The translations under genes were made by a program, and so were the position numbers. From positions 1,673,501 to 1,737,500 of the forward strand of contig NZ_CP137559.1 in the NCBI RefSeq assembly GCF_019249725.2: 64,000 nucleotides of DNA, read 5' to 3'. Each line of letters begins with the position of its first letter. The first letter of the stretch is position 1. This stretch comes from Segatella hominis (lineage in GTDB: Bacteria > Bacteroidota > Bacteroidia > Bacteroidales > Bacteroidaceae). The notes under the pieces are model-generated. The model did not search any database. It saw only the letters and a program-made list of their open reading frames with translations, and was not told where the DNA came from. Below, piece after piece: positions 17,759 through 26,131 of this stretch.

Positions 17759-17844
17759 ATACACTTTTTCGAGGATAAAAACAAGAGAATAATACACTTT
17801 TTCGATGATAACGAATGTTAAATCATACACTTTTTCGAGGATAA
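17759..17844. repeat. Three 20-bp repeats at exact 33-bp period
   Basis: ATACACTTTTTCGAGGATAA or its one-base variant starts at 17759, 17792 and 17825. The intervening 13 bases differ. The rest of the gap 17570-17916 is non-coding. Confidence 0.8.
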
Positions 17845-17857
17845 GAAGAAAAAATCA

Positions 17858-17894
17858 TCCGAAAACCTTAATGACACTTAATGACACTTAATGA
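17858..17894 (+). repeat. Left copy of the 30-bp repeat bracketing the defence island
   Basis: Starts TCCGAAAACC and continues with three direct copies of TTAATGACAC. Bases 17858-17887 are identical to 31759-31788. It lies just outside vsr. Confidence 0.8.
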
Positions 17895-17916
17895 CACCTG
17901 AAGAGATTATTGCAGA

Positions 17917-18423
17917 CTATTCCCGATGCTTCGGTTCCGGCTCCGCCGCCATAGCCGAGTCTTCCTCTGGCAGTTCATAATGTCTGACGCAGCGGTCTTG
18001 TAGGAAAATATGGTTGAGAGTGAAGGCAAGCGATTCCAGGGTTTGTTCCCTGACGGCAGGTTTCAGTTCGCATTCCCATACCACGATCGTGTGCCAGCCC
18101 ATTTCAGCCAGTTTGTGCATTACCTCAAGATCCCGCTGCTGATTGCGCAGAATCTTATCCTGCCAGAACTGGGTATTGGATTTCGGCACGACGTAGTATT
18201 TGCATCCTTCATGTCCGTGCCAGAAGCATCCGTTCACGAAGATGCAGGTGCGGTATTTGCGCAGCACGATGTCAGGCTTTCCTGGCAAGCGTGGATGGTT
18301 TAGCCTGTATCTGAATCCGTGCGACCACAGGAATTTCCTGACAAGGACTTCCGGCTTGGTGTCCTTGCCTTTGATTGCCGCCATGTTGTTGTGACGCTGT
18401 TGTATGGTCAAACGGTCCGACAT
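17917..18423 (-). CDS. vsr: Very short patch repair endonuclease (Vsr)
   Basis: 168 residues. Family landmarks: MAAIKGKDTKPEVLVRKFL, RLPGKPDIVLRKYRTCIFVNGCFWH with the catalytic Asp and zinc-site residues, and HTIVVWECEL near the end. Vsr nicks 5' of the T in T:G mismatches arising from deaminated 5-methylcytosine, and is normally encoded near m5C methyltransferases. Two such enzymes lie at 24.6-27.3 kb in this same island, so it probably protects their sites. It is more G+C-rich to the eye than the methyltransferase genes. Confidence 0.93.
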   Translation of the reverse strand: MSDRLTIQQRHNNMAAIKGKDTKPEVLVRKFLWSHGFRYRLNHPRLPGKPDIVLRKYRTCIFVNGCFWHGHEGCKYYVVPKSNTQFWQDKILRNQQRDLEVMHKLAEMGWHTIVVWECELKPAVREQTLESLAFTLNHIFLQDRCVRHYELPEEDSAMAAEPEPKHRE

Positions 18424-18447
18424 CTTTAATTTATCATCAACATCTGT

Positions 18448-18810
18448 TTAACATTGCAACATCGCAGCAGGCGTTATGTTCAGAACCTTGCATAGCAATC
18501 TAGCTATTTTTAGAGTAGGCTCAGAGCGCCCTGTTACATAATCGTTAATACGTGAAGGACTTACTCCAATTTCTGAAGCCAGTTGTTTTTGAGTCATTTT
18601 CTTTTCATTTAAAGAAAGTTCGATAAGTTCAGAAACAGAAGGCTTTCCGATAGGAAAATGTTTCTTTTCGTATGACTCAACAATGTCCGACATTAATGTC
18701 AGTTCTATGGCATTCTTATCGTTGGCAGGCGTATCGTCCGTTACCAATGGCAGGAGATCTTCTATTCTGTTGAGTGCAAACTCATATTGTTCTTTCGTAA
18801 TTCTATCCAT
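18448..18810 (-). CDS. HigA-like XRE antitoxin/regulator without a visible toxin
   Basis: 120 residues from the ATG at 18810. The C-terminal helix-turn-helix (about 60-115) reads KKMTQKQLASEIGVSPSRIN then GRSEPTLKIARLLCKVLN; the N-terminal part (ITKEQYEFALNRIEDLLPLV, SDIVESYEKKHFPIG) matches HigA-type proteins. No HigB-like gene is adjacent. The open frame continues upstream into a PIN toxin remnant, so a deletion probably joined the two. It may be an orphan regulator. Confidence 0.8.
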   Translation of the reverse strand: MDRITKEQYEFALNRIEDLLPLVTDDTPANDKNAIELTLMSDIVESYEKKHFPIGKPSVSELIELSLNEKKMTQKQLASEIGVSPSRINDYVTGRSEPTLKIARLLCKVLNITPAAMLQC

Positions 18811-18936
18811 AATAATTTCATTAGAGACACAAAGAGTATTTTCACCACGAACAAAACTATCCCATAAGAAATGATATTTGCTCCGTGGCGACACAATCTA
18901 TATAAGACAATTCGTATCTAAAACCAAACGACTCAT
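18811..18936 (-). pseudogene. N-terminal remnant of a PIN-domain toxin with in-frame stop
   Basis: From the ATG at 18936 the frame reads MSRLVLDTNCLI, a TAG stop at codon 13, then IVSPRSKYHFLWDSFV and NTLCVSNEII, after which it runs directly into the HigA-like ATG. The LVLDTN start with its metal-binding Asp and the VSNEII stretch are typical of the first 40 residues of PIN-family toxins (normally about 140 residues). The rest, with the other acidic ligands, is gone. Its ATG overlaps the stop of the upstream antitoxin (ATGA), the usual operon layout. Confidence 0.75.
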
Positions 18937-19154
18937 GCCATTTCTAATTTATGTAAATCCATATTATTGATTTCGTCAAGTCTTTTCTGGTCAAGCACAC
19001 CCGAATCCCAAAGTTCATTCAGAGATTCATCCATTTTCTTTGAATAATAAGAATATAACAATTCTTTCAATTCTTCCAAACCTTTCTGAGAATCATCTAC
19101 TTGAAACATTTGCAAGAGGTGTACTTGTGTACTATTTAAAACCGTTGCTGCCAT
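18933..19154 (-). CDS. Antitoxin of a PIN toxin-antitoxin pair
   Basis: 73 residues from the ATG at 19154. The sequence (MAATVLNSTQVHLLQMF, LKELLYSYYSKKMDESLNEL, DSGVLDQKRLDEINNMDLHK) is of the kind found directly before PIN toxins in Prevotella and Bacteroides. An upstream ATG at 19217 is excluded because it would lie inside a clear promoter (19188-19218). With the toxin destroyed, it is an orphan antitoxin. Confidence 0.7.
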   Translation of the reverse strand: MAATVLNSTQVHLLQMFQVDDSQKGLEELKELLYSYYSKKMDESLNELWDSGVLDQKRLDEINNMDLHKLEMA

Positions 19155-19187
19155 AACCTTTATATTAAAACGTTCTACATTTTGTTG

Positions 19188-19218
19188 CAAATTTACATTT
19201 TTCCTTTGAAAACCCAAA
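19188..19218 (-). promoter_or_regulatory. Promoter of the antitoxin
   Basis: Minus strand TTTG (19215-19218), 19-base spacer, TAAATTTG (19188-19195). It fixes the antitoxin start at 19154. Confidence 0.7.
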
Positions 19219-19288
19219 AGAAAAGCCCAAAAACTTGGAGAAAAGAGATATATTTCTTATTTTTGCAGCAGATTTAAAACATAAAAAG

Positions 19289-19505
19289 ATGGGAATATAT
19301 AAGTATCAAGCTGAAATAATATGTCCAAAAGCTACTTACCCAACTACATCATGATATGAGAAACATATACAAAGCTATAGGTAATCGTATTTCTTCAGGA
19401 ATTGTAACTAACAAAGATGGCAATATCACTACACCAGCAAGCAACGGACATTATAACTTGTTTGAATTCCCATCATGTGACTTATCCAAAACATTTAAAC
19501 TATAG
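19289..19505 (+). pseudogene. Small frameshifted ORF upstream of a DUF6575-like gene
   Basis: ATG at 19289 opens MGIYKYQAEIICPKATYPTTS then stops at 19354. The +1 frame continues as MRNIYKAIGNRISSGIVTNK to a stop at 19505. Joined by one frameshift near 19340 they give about 72 residues. A TATTTTTG box (19258-19265) lies upstream. The two halves may instead be separate tiny ORFs. No family was recognised. Confidence 0.4.
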
Positions 19506-19515
19506 GAGGGAAATT

Positions 19516-19983
19516 ATGAAAACAATAAAAGGTATTTGCATAAAGAAGCGCAACTTCGACAAATTCAAGAAAGTAGCCGATCTTATATATTTCGATGGAC
19601 CATTGTTGTCACACTACGTTACCAACAAAGGTGACAACTTTCTCTTCTATTGGATAGACCAAGATGATACAAACAATCGTTGGATGTTCATCAGAACCGA
19701 TTACGACAATATACAAAAGTACACGAATAAAAAGCAAACATTGCGTAACGTATTAAGTTCGCCATTAGACGACATTGTATATACAGTCGATATTGATGAA
19801 GAAGGCAATCATCACAACTTTCAGGCCCACTCCATAGAAGATCTTCCAGAGGATTATCTCCCTACCGAAGATTCTTATTATGAATTTGAGCCAAAAGATG
19901 TGAACAAAGAGAACTTATCCATAGCAGAAATGAGCGGCAAGAAACTTGACTGGTTCCGCAAGGTCTGTGCAGCGGTACTTTAG
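19516..19983 (+). CDS. DUF6575-like hypothetical protein
   Basis: 155 residues from the ATG at 19516, chosen because AGGAGGG lies just upstream, an unusually clear ribosome site for this genome. The pattern LIYFDGPLLSHYVTN, FLFYWIDQDDTNNRWMFIRTD and LRNVLSSPLDDIVY resembles DUF6575-type proteins, which are uncharacterised. It probably forms a unit with the small ORF ending 11 bases before it. Cytosolic, no signal peptide. Confidence 0.6.
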   Translation: MKTIKGICIKKRNFDKFKKVADLIYFDGPLLSHYVTNKGDNFLFYWIDQDDTNNRWMFIRTDYDNIQKYTNKKQTLRNVLSSPLDDIVYTVDIDEEGNHHNFQAHSIEDLPEDYLPTEDSYYEFEPKDVNKENLSIAEMSGKKLDWFRKVCAAVL

Positions 19984-20080
19984 AATTTCTTTGAATATCT
20001 CCGAAAATCTTGTAGAATTTTGAAGATTTCTACAAGATTTTCAGAGAATATGCAAGACGGGGTTAGCCGATGGCTTACAT

Positions 20081-22444
20081 TTATTTCCTAAACTTTATCA
20101 ACTCCTCACCACTCATAAACACTGGCTGCCCCTCAGCATACGCTTCTTTCAACTTCGCATCAGTCTCGTATTTCTTCTTGTCGGCTTCGAGTATTCCTTG
20201 AATATCAAATTCTCCAAGCGTTATCTCTTCATCGAAAAAATAACAGAAATACTTGTCGTGTCGCGGATTCAAATAACCTTGTTTTATCATTTGCTCACGA
20301 GACAGCTCACCAGTGTTCTTCACACGAAATGCCTTGTAAACCTTATGCTCGCCATCCTTATATAAAATCACAAACTTAGCGTGCTTCACGTAATCACGAC
20401 TCTTCACCACACCTCCATGCGCTTCCTTACCCAGTCGCACATTGTAGGCATCATCACGCTTACCACCTCGTCTACTGAATATCCAGTTCAAATGATCGAT
20501 ACCATTCACGATACCAATGAGAAACGTTGCCAATGGGTAGTTCTCCAAATAGTGCATGGTAAGAAACTCCTTCGGAATGACATCATGCGGACGTGCTTCC
20601 ACAATAGGCATCACATCCTCTGGCAACGTTCTTGGATCTACACCAAGCGGACACTTGGCGATATAGAACGCTTGTTTCAACTCAAACATCACGGCTTCGT
20701 TCTCATCCATCACCTTTTTCTTAATAGCTTCGCTCTCTTCTTTCTCCGGCTTGCGCAGTGCAAGTGAGAAATATTGTTGGTCGCTACCTTCCCTATTGTC
20801 GAAAGGATGATAAACCTTACCAAGGAGCGTTTGGAAATTCTCCTTGATATATGTGTCTGGATTCACCTCAGCGTGCGCAGTCATGGCGTAGAAGTCAAAG
20901 TTATCTTTGAGCATCTTCTGAATTTCCTTACGAAATATCTTTCGTACATTGTTGCGCCACTGCTCTTTACTTGAAGAGTTGTTGCGACCATAGAGAGCTA
21001 CCACAAAGAGAAAGTTCACATCAAAGTGTGCCAATAAGAACGTATCTCGGTCATACAGTCTGTTATCAAACTGCCTGCTGATGTAATACTGCTTTCTACG
21101 CTTTCCCTCTTCCTTGTCGCTGTCTATCAAATGAATTTCTTTCTCTGGGATAAGAACGTTTTGGTTGGCAGAAATAAAGAAGTTTGGTATGATGTTGTAG
21201 CCCTCGGTAACATCGTCACGCAACTTTACATGGCCGCTTTGGTCTTCTGGCTTGCCATCGTTGAACAAGTCCAAGTTCCACTGAATGACATTTCTTGCGT
21301 AGGTAAACTGCTTATATACTGACTCCTTACCAAGTGAGTTGCCACGCTTGTAGTATTTGGAATCACCTATATAATAGATATTGTCATCGTTTTCATTATT
21401 GGTCAGCTCCTGGTACTGATAGATGTGATCCACTCGTTTTCCGTCAGGTTGGTCTTTCAAGTCCTTTGGCAACTTCTGGTCACCTGCTATCAACTCGTCA
21501 ATGATGGCTTCAAACACGACATGGAAACTCTTCACAAGCAAATACTCTCTTTGGTCTACGTTCAGCGTTACATTGTCAGGTCTGTTAAAGAACGCATAGC
21601 AATAGCTCCAAAGCTCCAACGCCTTGTCGGAGAAATACTTGTACTTGATTTGTTTGAGTCTTCTCTTTCCATAGCCGTTGATGTATCGCTTGAACTTTTC
21701 GCCTTTTATCAAAGGGAAGTTTACGTTTATCTTGACAGGGAAACCGTATTCCGCCCTCATATATTCCAAGATACTGTAATATATGACAAGTAACTCTTCG
21801 TCAAAGTTGATTTGACGCTTCTTGTTGATAGGGTTCAAATAACTGGCATCTTGACGACGTGTACCACCGATGCTTTCTTGAATGACTACTTGGCTTCGGG
21901 ATATTGTGCGTATCCAGTTGATTTTGTTGTAACCCGAATGGAGGTTCTTGACGATGAACATCACGAAACTCTCATTCTTCTTGTTCCATTCTTGCAACGC
22001 CAACAACACATCGAGGAAAGTGCTTGCCTTGCGCTTCCTCATGTGTCCCATCATCGGTGCTTGTTTATATAACACAATGCTTGCCTGCTTCTTGTTTGCG
22101 TAGCGGTCAAACTCATGGTCACGGAAAACGCAGATGGCACGGTATATCCATACGCTTAGTTCGTAGATAAACTTATGTTCATCGACTGACATCTTGCAAT
22201 CGTCAGCATTGATTAAGTCCTTTGGGTCTATATGTCCAAATACTTTCTCATGTCTAAACTCACCTTCCAACAGTACCTTTGGCAGAATAAACACGCAATC
22301 GTTCACATCAGGATCGTCGTTGAAATAGTAGCCTACATAGCTTAGGCTTACTTTTCCTTCCACGTCTTGAAGCACACCAAGACCTTTGAGAACGTCGCAA
22401 ACGTCCTCATAATCATATTGGTATTCCTCGATTAATATGCGCAT
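20081..22444 (-). CDS. LlaJI family restriction endonuclease, long form
   Basis: 787 residues. The N-terminal 450 follow the LlaJI nuclease family (MRILIEEYQYDYEDVCDVL, DVNDCVFILPKVLLEG). A PD-(D/E)XK-like centre is visible at Asp339 (RVDHIY) and Asp361-x-Lys363 (YYIGDSKYYK). The C-terminal 300 residues (KVYHPFDNREG, LIGIVNGIDHLNWIF, KGQPVF-like end) appear to be an added region compared with short LlaJI nucleases. It works with the McrB-like ATPase to cut unmethylated DNA; the LlaJI prototype recognises GACGC, but specificity here is unknown. Last gene of the operon, 4 bases after the ATPase. Confidence 0.88.
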   Translation of the reverse strand: MRILIEEYQYDYEDVCDVLKGLGVLQDVEGKVSLSYVGYYFNDDPDVNDCVFILPKVLLEGEFRHEKVFGHIDPKDLINADDCKMSVDEHKFIYELSVWIYRAICVFRDHEFDRYANKKQASIVLYKQAPMMGHMRKRKASTFLDVLLALQEWNKKNESFVMFIVKNLHSGYNKINWIRTISRSQVVIQESIGGTRRQDASYLNPINKKRQINFDEELLVIYYSILEYMRAEYGFPVKINVNFPLIKGEKFKRYINGYGKRRLKQIKYKYFSDKALELWSYCYAFFNRPDNVTLNVDQREYLLVKSFHVVFEAIIDELIAGDQKLPKDLKDQPDGKRVDHIYQYQELTNNENDDNIYYIGDSKYYKRGNSLGKESVYKQFTYARNVIQWNLDLFNDGKPEDQSGHVKLRDDVTEGYNIIPNFFISANQNVLIPEKEIHLIDSDKEEGKRRKQYYISRQFDNRLYDRDTFLLAHFDVNFLFVVALYGRNNSSSKEQWRNNVRKIFRKEIQKMLKDNFDFYAMTAHAEVNPDTYIKENFQTLLGKVYHPFDNREGSDQQYFSLALRKPEKEESEAIKKKVMDENEAVMFELKQAFYIAKCPLGVDPRTLPEDVMPIVEARPHDVIPKEFLTMHYLENYPLATFLIGIVNGIDHLNWIFSRRGGKRDDAYNVRLGKEAHGGVVKSRDYVKHAKFVILYKDGEHKVYKAFRVKNTGELSREQMIKQGYLNPRHDKYFCYFFDEEITLGEFDIQGILEADKKKYETDAKLKEAYAEGQPVFMSGEELIKFRK

Positions 22445-22448
22445 AGTC

Positions 22449-24626
22449 TTATTCTGTTACTTCTTCTACTGTCCAACCTTGTTTCTTTGCAAATCCGATG
22501 ATGAAATCAATATTGTATATGCTCCATCCATTTAAGACCTTATACTTGATTCCATTTGCAGAAGTTTGTTCATTTACATAATAGCGCAAATAGCTATTTT
22601 TAATAGAATCTTCACGAGCAATTATTCCGGCATATTTATATTTAACTGTATTGTCAAATGCTAAATCACTTTGAAGCTCCTCGAAAGTCTTGTCTTTATG
22701 TTCGGTTATATATTTAATCACGATATTTAAGCCAAGGTCTTTCTTGGAAAGCCCAGATTTTCCATTAAATATATATCTGGTATTATCATTTGCTTCTCCA
22801 GAAGTTTCTATCGGTATAACATCATCATTTGGAACAATATCACCTTTTTTAAGAATGTTTGATTCGCCAACAACATTCACCAAGAACTTTCTGACGGCAG
22901 CAATATTCACCTTGTTGTCATCATTATAGAAAGCATCGTAACTAATTTCATCGCTTCCATTGTCGCTCACCTTGAACAAGGTTATATCACCATCCTTAAA
23001 AACATCGTTCCAAAGATAGAACAACACTTTGCCAACAAACTTGTCTTCTGTGATAAACTCATTATCCTTTGCTGGCTTACAGAAGAAATAGCCGAGTTTC
23101 TTATCATCACTGCTTGTTTCTTTAGCAATCTTCTTGTTGATTTCTGTGACGAAAGCCCACCAGTCGCTATATTCACCACCGCACTGTATCTTCCATCCTT
23201 TGCCTGCATCTGTAATCTTGACGTATCTCCAGTCCCAACGGCGCTTGAAAGCGGAGTCGATTGGGAATAGACTTTGGTCACTTGTGTTCATAGTTGCCCA
23301 GATATAGAGGTTGTTTGGAAACAAAAGCACTCTACCCTTCTTGATGTCTTTCGTGAGGGAACTGTCCTCATAGTTACTGGTGTAGTCTTCAACAACGCCA
23401 TCCACATCAAACCCATTTTCAAGAGCATATTCACCACCCTCATCAAACGCAGCCTCTATCTCTTTTTGCAAGTCCGAGTCTGCTTCTATTGGATATGTCG
23501 AGAACCCATCATCGCTTCTATCAAGCAACTGGAATAAATCACCGAAAATCTGTGCGCAGTTGCCACGGTTGATTTCCTCAATCACCAAGAACAGAGGTTC
23601 TGTCGTTTCACCGCCCTTTGCATACTTCTGCCATGCGCCAAGATACGCTTTTAAGAACGCTTGCTTGACGTAACTATAAGTAATGCGATTTTCCTTTAAT
23701 TCTACTTTTGTGCCATCTTTTTGAGAAACTTTTATTGGTTCACCTTGTAAACCATAGACTGTACTTTCTGCCATAACTGGTTTATATGCGCCAACAAACG
23801 TTGAGTAATCACTATCAGGGTGGAATGTTGTACGGATAGTTGAGTAAAACTTTGTAATTCTCTTAATCTCAAACGATTTTCCTGTGCCTGGGGCGCCGTA
23901 ATAAATTTGTTGAAGAGGTGCCATTATTTTTGTTTTTTTTACACTTGCTCCCATAGATCGTATTTTTTTATCATCAAACTCAATAGTATTAAAGTCACTT
24001 TTAGGCAATTTTGCCAACGTGTTGCCATCTGTATTTAGAGTTAAATAATACGTGCCATTAGGCATCTTGTCGTCATTAATTTGTACAAGATAATAGTCTG
24101 TCAAATTTGGAGAGTCAGCTCTTTTTGCTTTTGCTCCATCAAAAGATATTTTAAGTAAATCTTGCTTACCTCTATTGTTGACATTTATTTCATAATATTT
24201 CAGACCTTTCTCAAAAGGTTTTAATCTATCAATATTTACTATTTCTGCCACTCTTTTCGTCTCTCCATTCTTTGTCTCATTCTTTACGAACAAAACAACC
24301 CTATTTAATTTGTTCACGGTAAAGCATAATTCTGAACATCCATTCTTCACTATGTGGCTAATTAGAATCTCGTCACCAGGAGTAACATTATAGTCTCTAT
24401 AAATATCACCCATCTGGTTAATTCTAAACTCTCGGACATTTGAAGATTTAAGAGTATATTCTTTAGAAGAGTTAGCATCATGTATAGACACATCTATACC
24501 TAAAGGAAAGATATCAGACATATCGACATCTGTACCCACAAGCATATAACACTCGTGAGTATTACCCAATCCTATCTCTGTTGCATTAGGTCTATGAATA
24601 TATTGCGTTATTCTTGTCAATCCCAT
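22449..24626 (-). CDS. McrB-like AAA+ ATPase/GTPase restriction subunit
   Basis: 725 residues. An N-terminal region of about 235 residues has no recognised domain and may carry DNA recognition. The AAA+ part has Walker A GAPGTGKS (about 244-251), Walker B LFLVIEEINRGN (345-356) and the McrB-type sensor WATMNTSDQSLFPID (443-457) with RRWDW. Partner of the LlaJI nuclease, by analogy with R1.LlaJI and McrB, driving translocation by nucleotide hydrolysis. Starts 2 bases after the methyltransferase stop, so translation is coupled. Confidence 0.9.
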   Translation of the reverse strand: MGLTRITQYIHRPNATEIGLGNTHECYMLVGTDVDMSDIFPLGIDVSIHDANSSKEYTLKSSNVREFRINQMGDIYRDYNVTPGDEILISHIVKNGCSELCFTVNKLNRVVLFVKNETKNGETKRVAEIVNIDRLKPFEKGLKYYEINVNNRGKQDLLKISFDGAKAKRADSPNLTDYYLVQINDDKMPNGTYYLTLNTDGNTLAKLPKSDFNTIEFDDKKIRSMGASVKKTKIMAPLQQIYYGAPGTGKSFEIKRITKFYSTIRTTFHPDSDYSTFVGAYKPVMAESTVYGLQGEPIKVSQKDGTKVELKENRITYSYVKQAFLKAYLGAWQKYAKGGETTEPLFLVIEEINRGNCAQIFGDLFQLLDRSDDGFSTYPIEADSDLQKEIEAAFDEGGEYALENGFDVDGVVEDYTSNYEDSSLTKDIKKGRVLLFPNNLYIWATMNTSDQSLFPIDSAFKRRWDWRYVKITDAGKGWKIQCGGEYSDWWAFVTEINKKIAKETSSDDKKLGYFFCKPAKDNEFITEDKFVGKVLFYLWNDVFKDGDITLFKVSDNGSDEISYDAFYNDDNKVNIAAVRKFLVNVVGESNILKKGDIVPNDDVIPIETSGEANDNTRYIFNGKSGLSKKDLGLNIVIKYITEHKDKTFEELQSDLAFDNTVKYKYAGIIAREDSIKNSYLRYYVNEQTSANGIKYKVLNGWSIYNIDFIIGFAKKQGWTVEEVTE

Positions 24627-24628
24627 AA

Positions 24629-26131
24629 CTATAAATATTTTTTAATAATATTGGCTATTCCTTTTGCCATTAGACAAGGAACGGCATTACCTATTTGCAT
24701 GTATGTTTTGAGATAAGCACCAAGAAACAAGTAGTCATCAGGAAATGATTGACATCTTGCAGCTTCTCTTGGCGTAATTGCCCTTGTCTGAAAAGGATGA
24801 ATATGCGAATGACAGTCCATTCTCAAATGCGCTGTAATTGTTCGTGAAGGTTTGTCTGCAACAAGTTTGTAGTATTTATCTTTGAAGCAGTGCAACCTAT
24901 TTGTATACGGCATTATGTCTGAAATTTTAGGATCAGAAGCATCATCGCCTTGATTCAACAGACGATATATATCGTAATTTATATCATTTACATATCGTGC
25001 CTTGTGATTGTAAAGAATAGGGATTTTGCGTCCGCCATTTATTAAACGTAGATATGGCGTTTCATCCCCAGAGAAAGTATTAACATCTATTTTCTTTCCA
25101 GAATTTTCGTCGTCTTTCTCATTCATGTTCTTTATTCTTGGAGCATCTAATGGTTTGATATTTTCCAGAGCATCACGCAATAGATAATGATGTTTATTCT
25201 CGTTAGCCTTACTGATTTCTTCAAATATTGTACTTGGAGTGATATTTTGCTTTTCAGCAATGTCATTCCTAATAGCAATATAAATTAACCTTTCTCTACT
25301 TTGTGAGACAGAAAAATCTAATGAGTTTAATAACTTGTATGAAACAGTATAGCTATAAGTTGTACCATTTTTTTCTTCTTCTATACTTTCGTAGTCCTCA
25401 ACAACTTGATCTGCAACTTTTAGCATACCTTTTACATTTTCCATCACAACAAACTTAGGCAAAATCTTTTTTATGCCTTTAATATAATATTTATACAATT
25501 CATTGCGAGGGTCATCTATTACACGTTGTTGATTTGCACTGCTAAATCCTTGGCAAGGAGGACCGCCAACTACTATGTCTACATCTTCATCTATATAGTC
25601 TTGAACGTTATCGACAATTTTCCGAATATCTCCTTTTATTACTTTTTTAGAAGCAATTTCTGGATGATTATATCTATATGTTCTCACACAAACATCTTCA
25701 AAATCATTTGCGAAACACACTCTAAAACCAGCTTGGGTAAATCCATAACTTAATCCACCTGCTCCTGCAAAAAAATCTGCAAAAGTAGGTTTGTGTTCTT
25801 TCTTGCATTTATCTTGAATTTGTTTGCGCTTCTTATTGCTTAATTTGTCGAGTTGATTACCAAACATTTTCTTGTTGGTAATATAAAACCAAACACAGTT
25901 TATAAATCTACCATACAAATCTTTTGTTATGGTTTTCAACAATGTCAAATCTTCCATATTGTCAATTATTCCCATATCTTTAATTTCTAATATAATGGAA
26001 TCCGACAATGTTGCATTGGTAATAACAGTTTTATTTTTTTCTGCTATTACCTCCACAATCCTTATATAGACAAGAATTAATTCTAAAAACTCATCCTTGT
26101 TTGATATGTTTTTTACCGTAGAAAAAATCAT
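24629..26131 (-). CDS. DNA (cytosine-5) methyltransferase, LlaJI M1-type
   Basis: 500 residues. About 110 extra N-terminal residues of unknown role precede motif I (FADFFAGAGGLSYGF, 117-131). Motif IV is GGPPCQGFSSAN (189-200) with the catalytic Cys, motif VI VMENVKG, motif VIII QSRERLIYIAIR and motif X MQIGNAVPCLMAKGI. It transfers a methyl group from SAM to C5 of cytosine on one strand of an asymmetric site. The gene is visibly A+T-rich. Its ATG overlaps the stop of the upstream methyltransferase by 4 bases. Confidence 0.92.
   Translation of the reverse strand: MIFSTVKNISNKDEFLELILVYIRIVEVIAEKNKTVITNATLSDSIILEIKDMGIIDNMEDLTLLKTITKDLYGRFINCVWFYITNKKMFGNQLDKLSNKKRKQIQDKCKKEHKPTFADFFAGAGGLSYGFTQAGFRVCFANDFEDVCVRTYRYNHPEIASKKVIKGDIRKIVDNVQDYIDEDVDIVVGGPPCQGFSSANQQRVIDDPRNELYKYYIKGIKKILPKFVVMENVKGMLKVADQVVEDYESIEEEKNGTTYSYTVSYKLLNSLDFSVSQSRERLIYIAIRNDIAEKQNITPSTIFEEISKANENKHHYLLRDALENIKPLDAPRIKNMNEKDDENSGKKIDVNTFSGDETPYLRLINGGRKIPILYNHKARYVNDINYDIYRLLNQGDDASDPKISDIMPYTNRLHCFKDKYYKLVADKPSRTITAHLRMDCHSHIHPFQTRAITPREAARCQSFPDDYLFLGAYLKTYMQIGNAVPCLMAKGIANIIKKYL

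Noticed and set aside
17759..17844. CRISPR array
   Set aside because: Only three repeats, 13-bp spacers and no cas genes.
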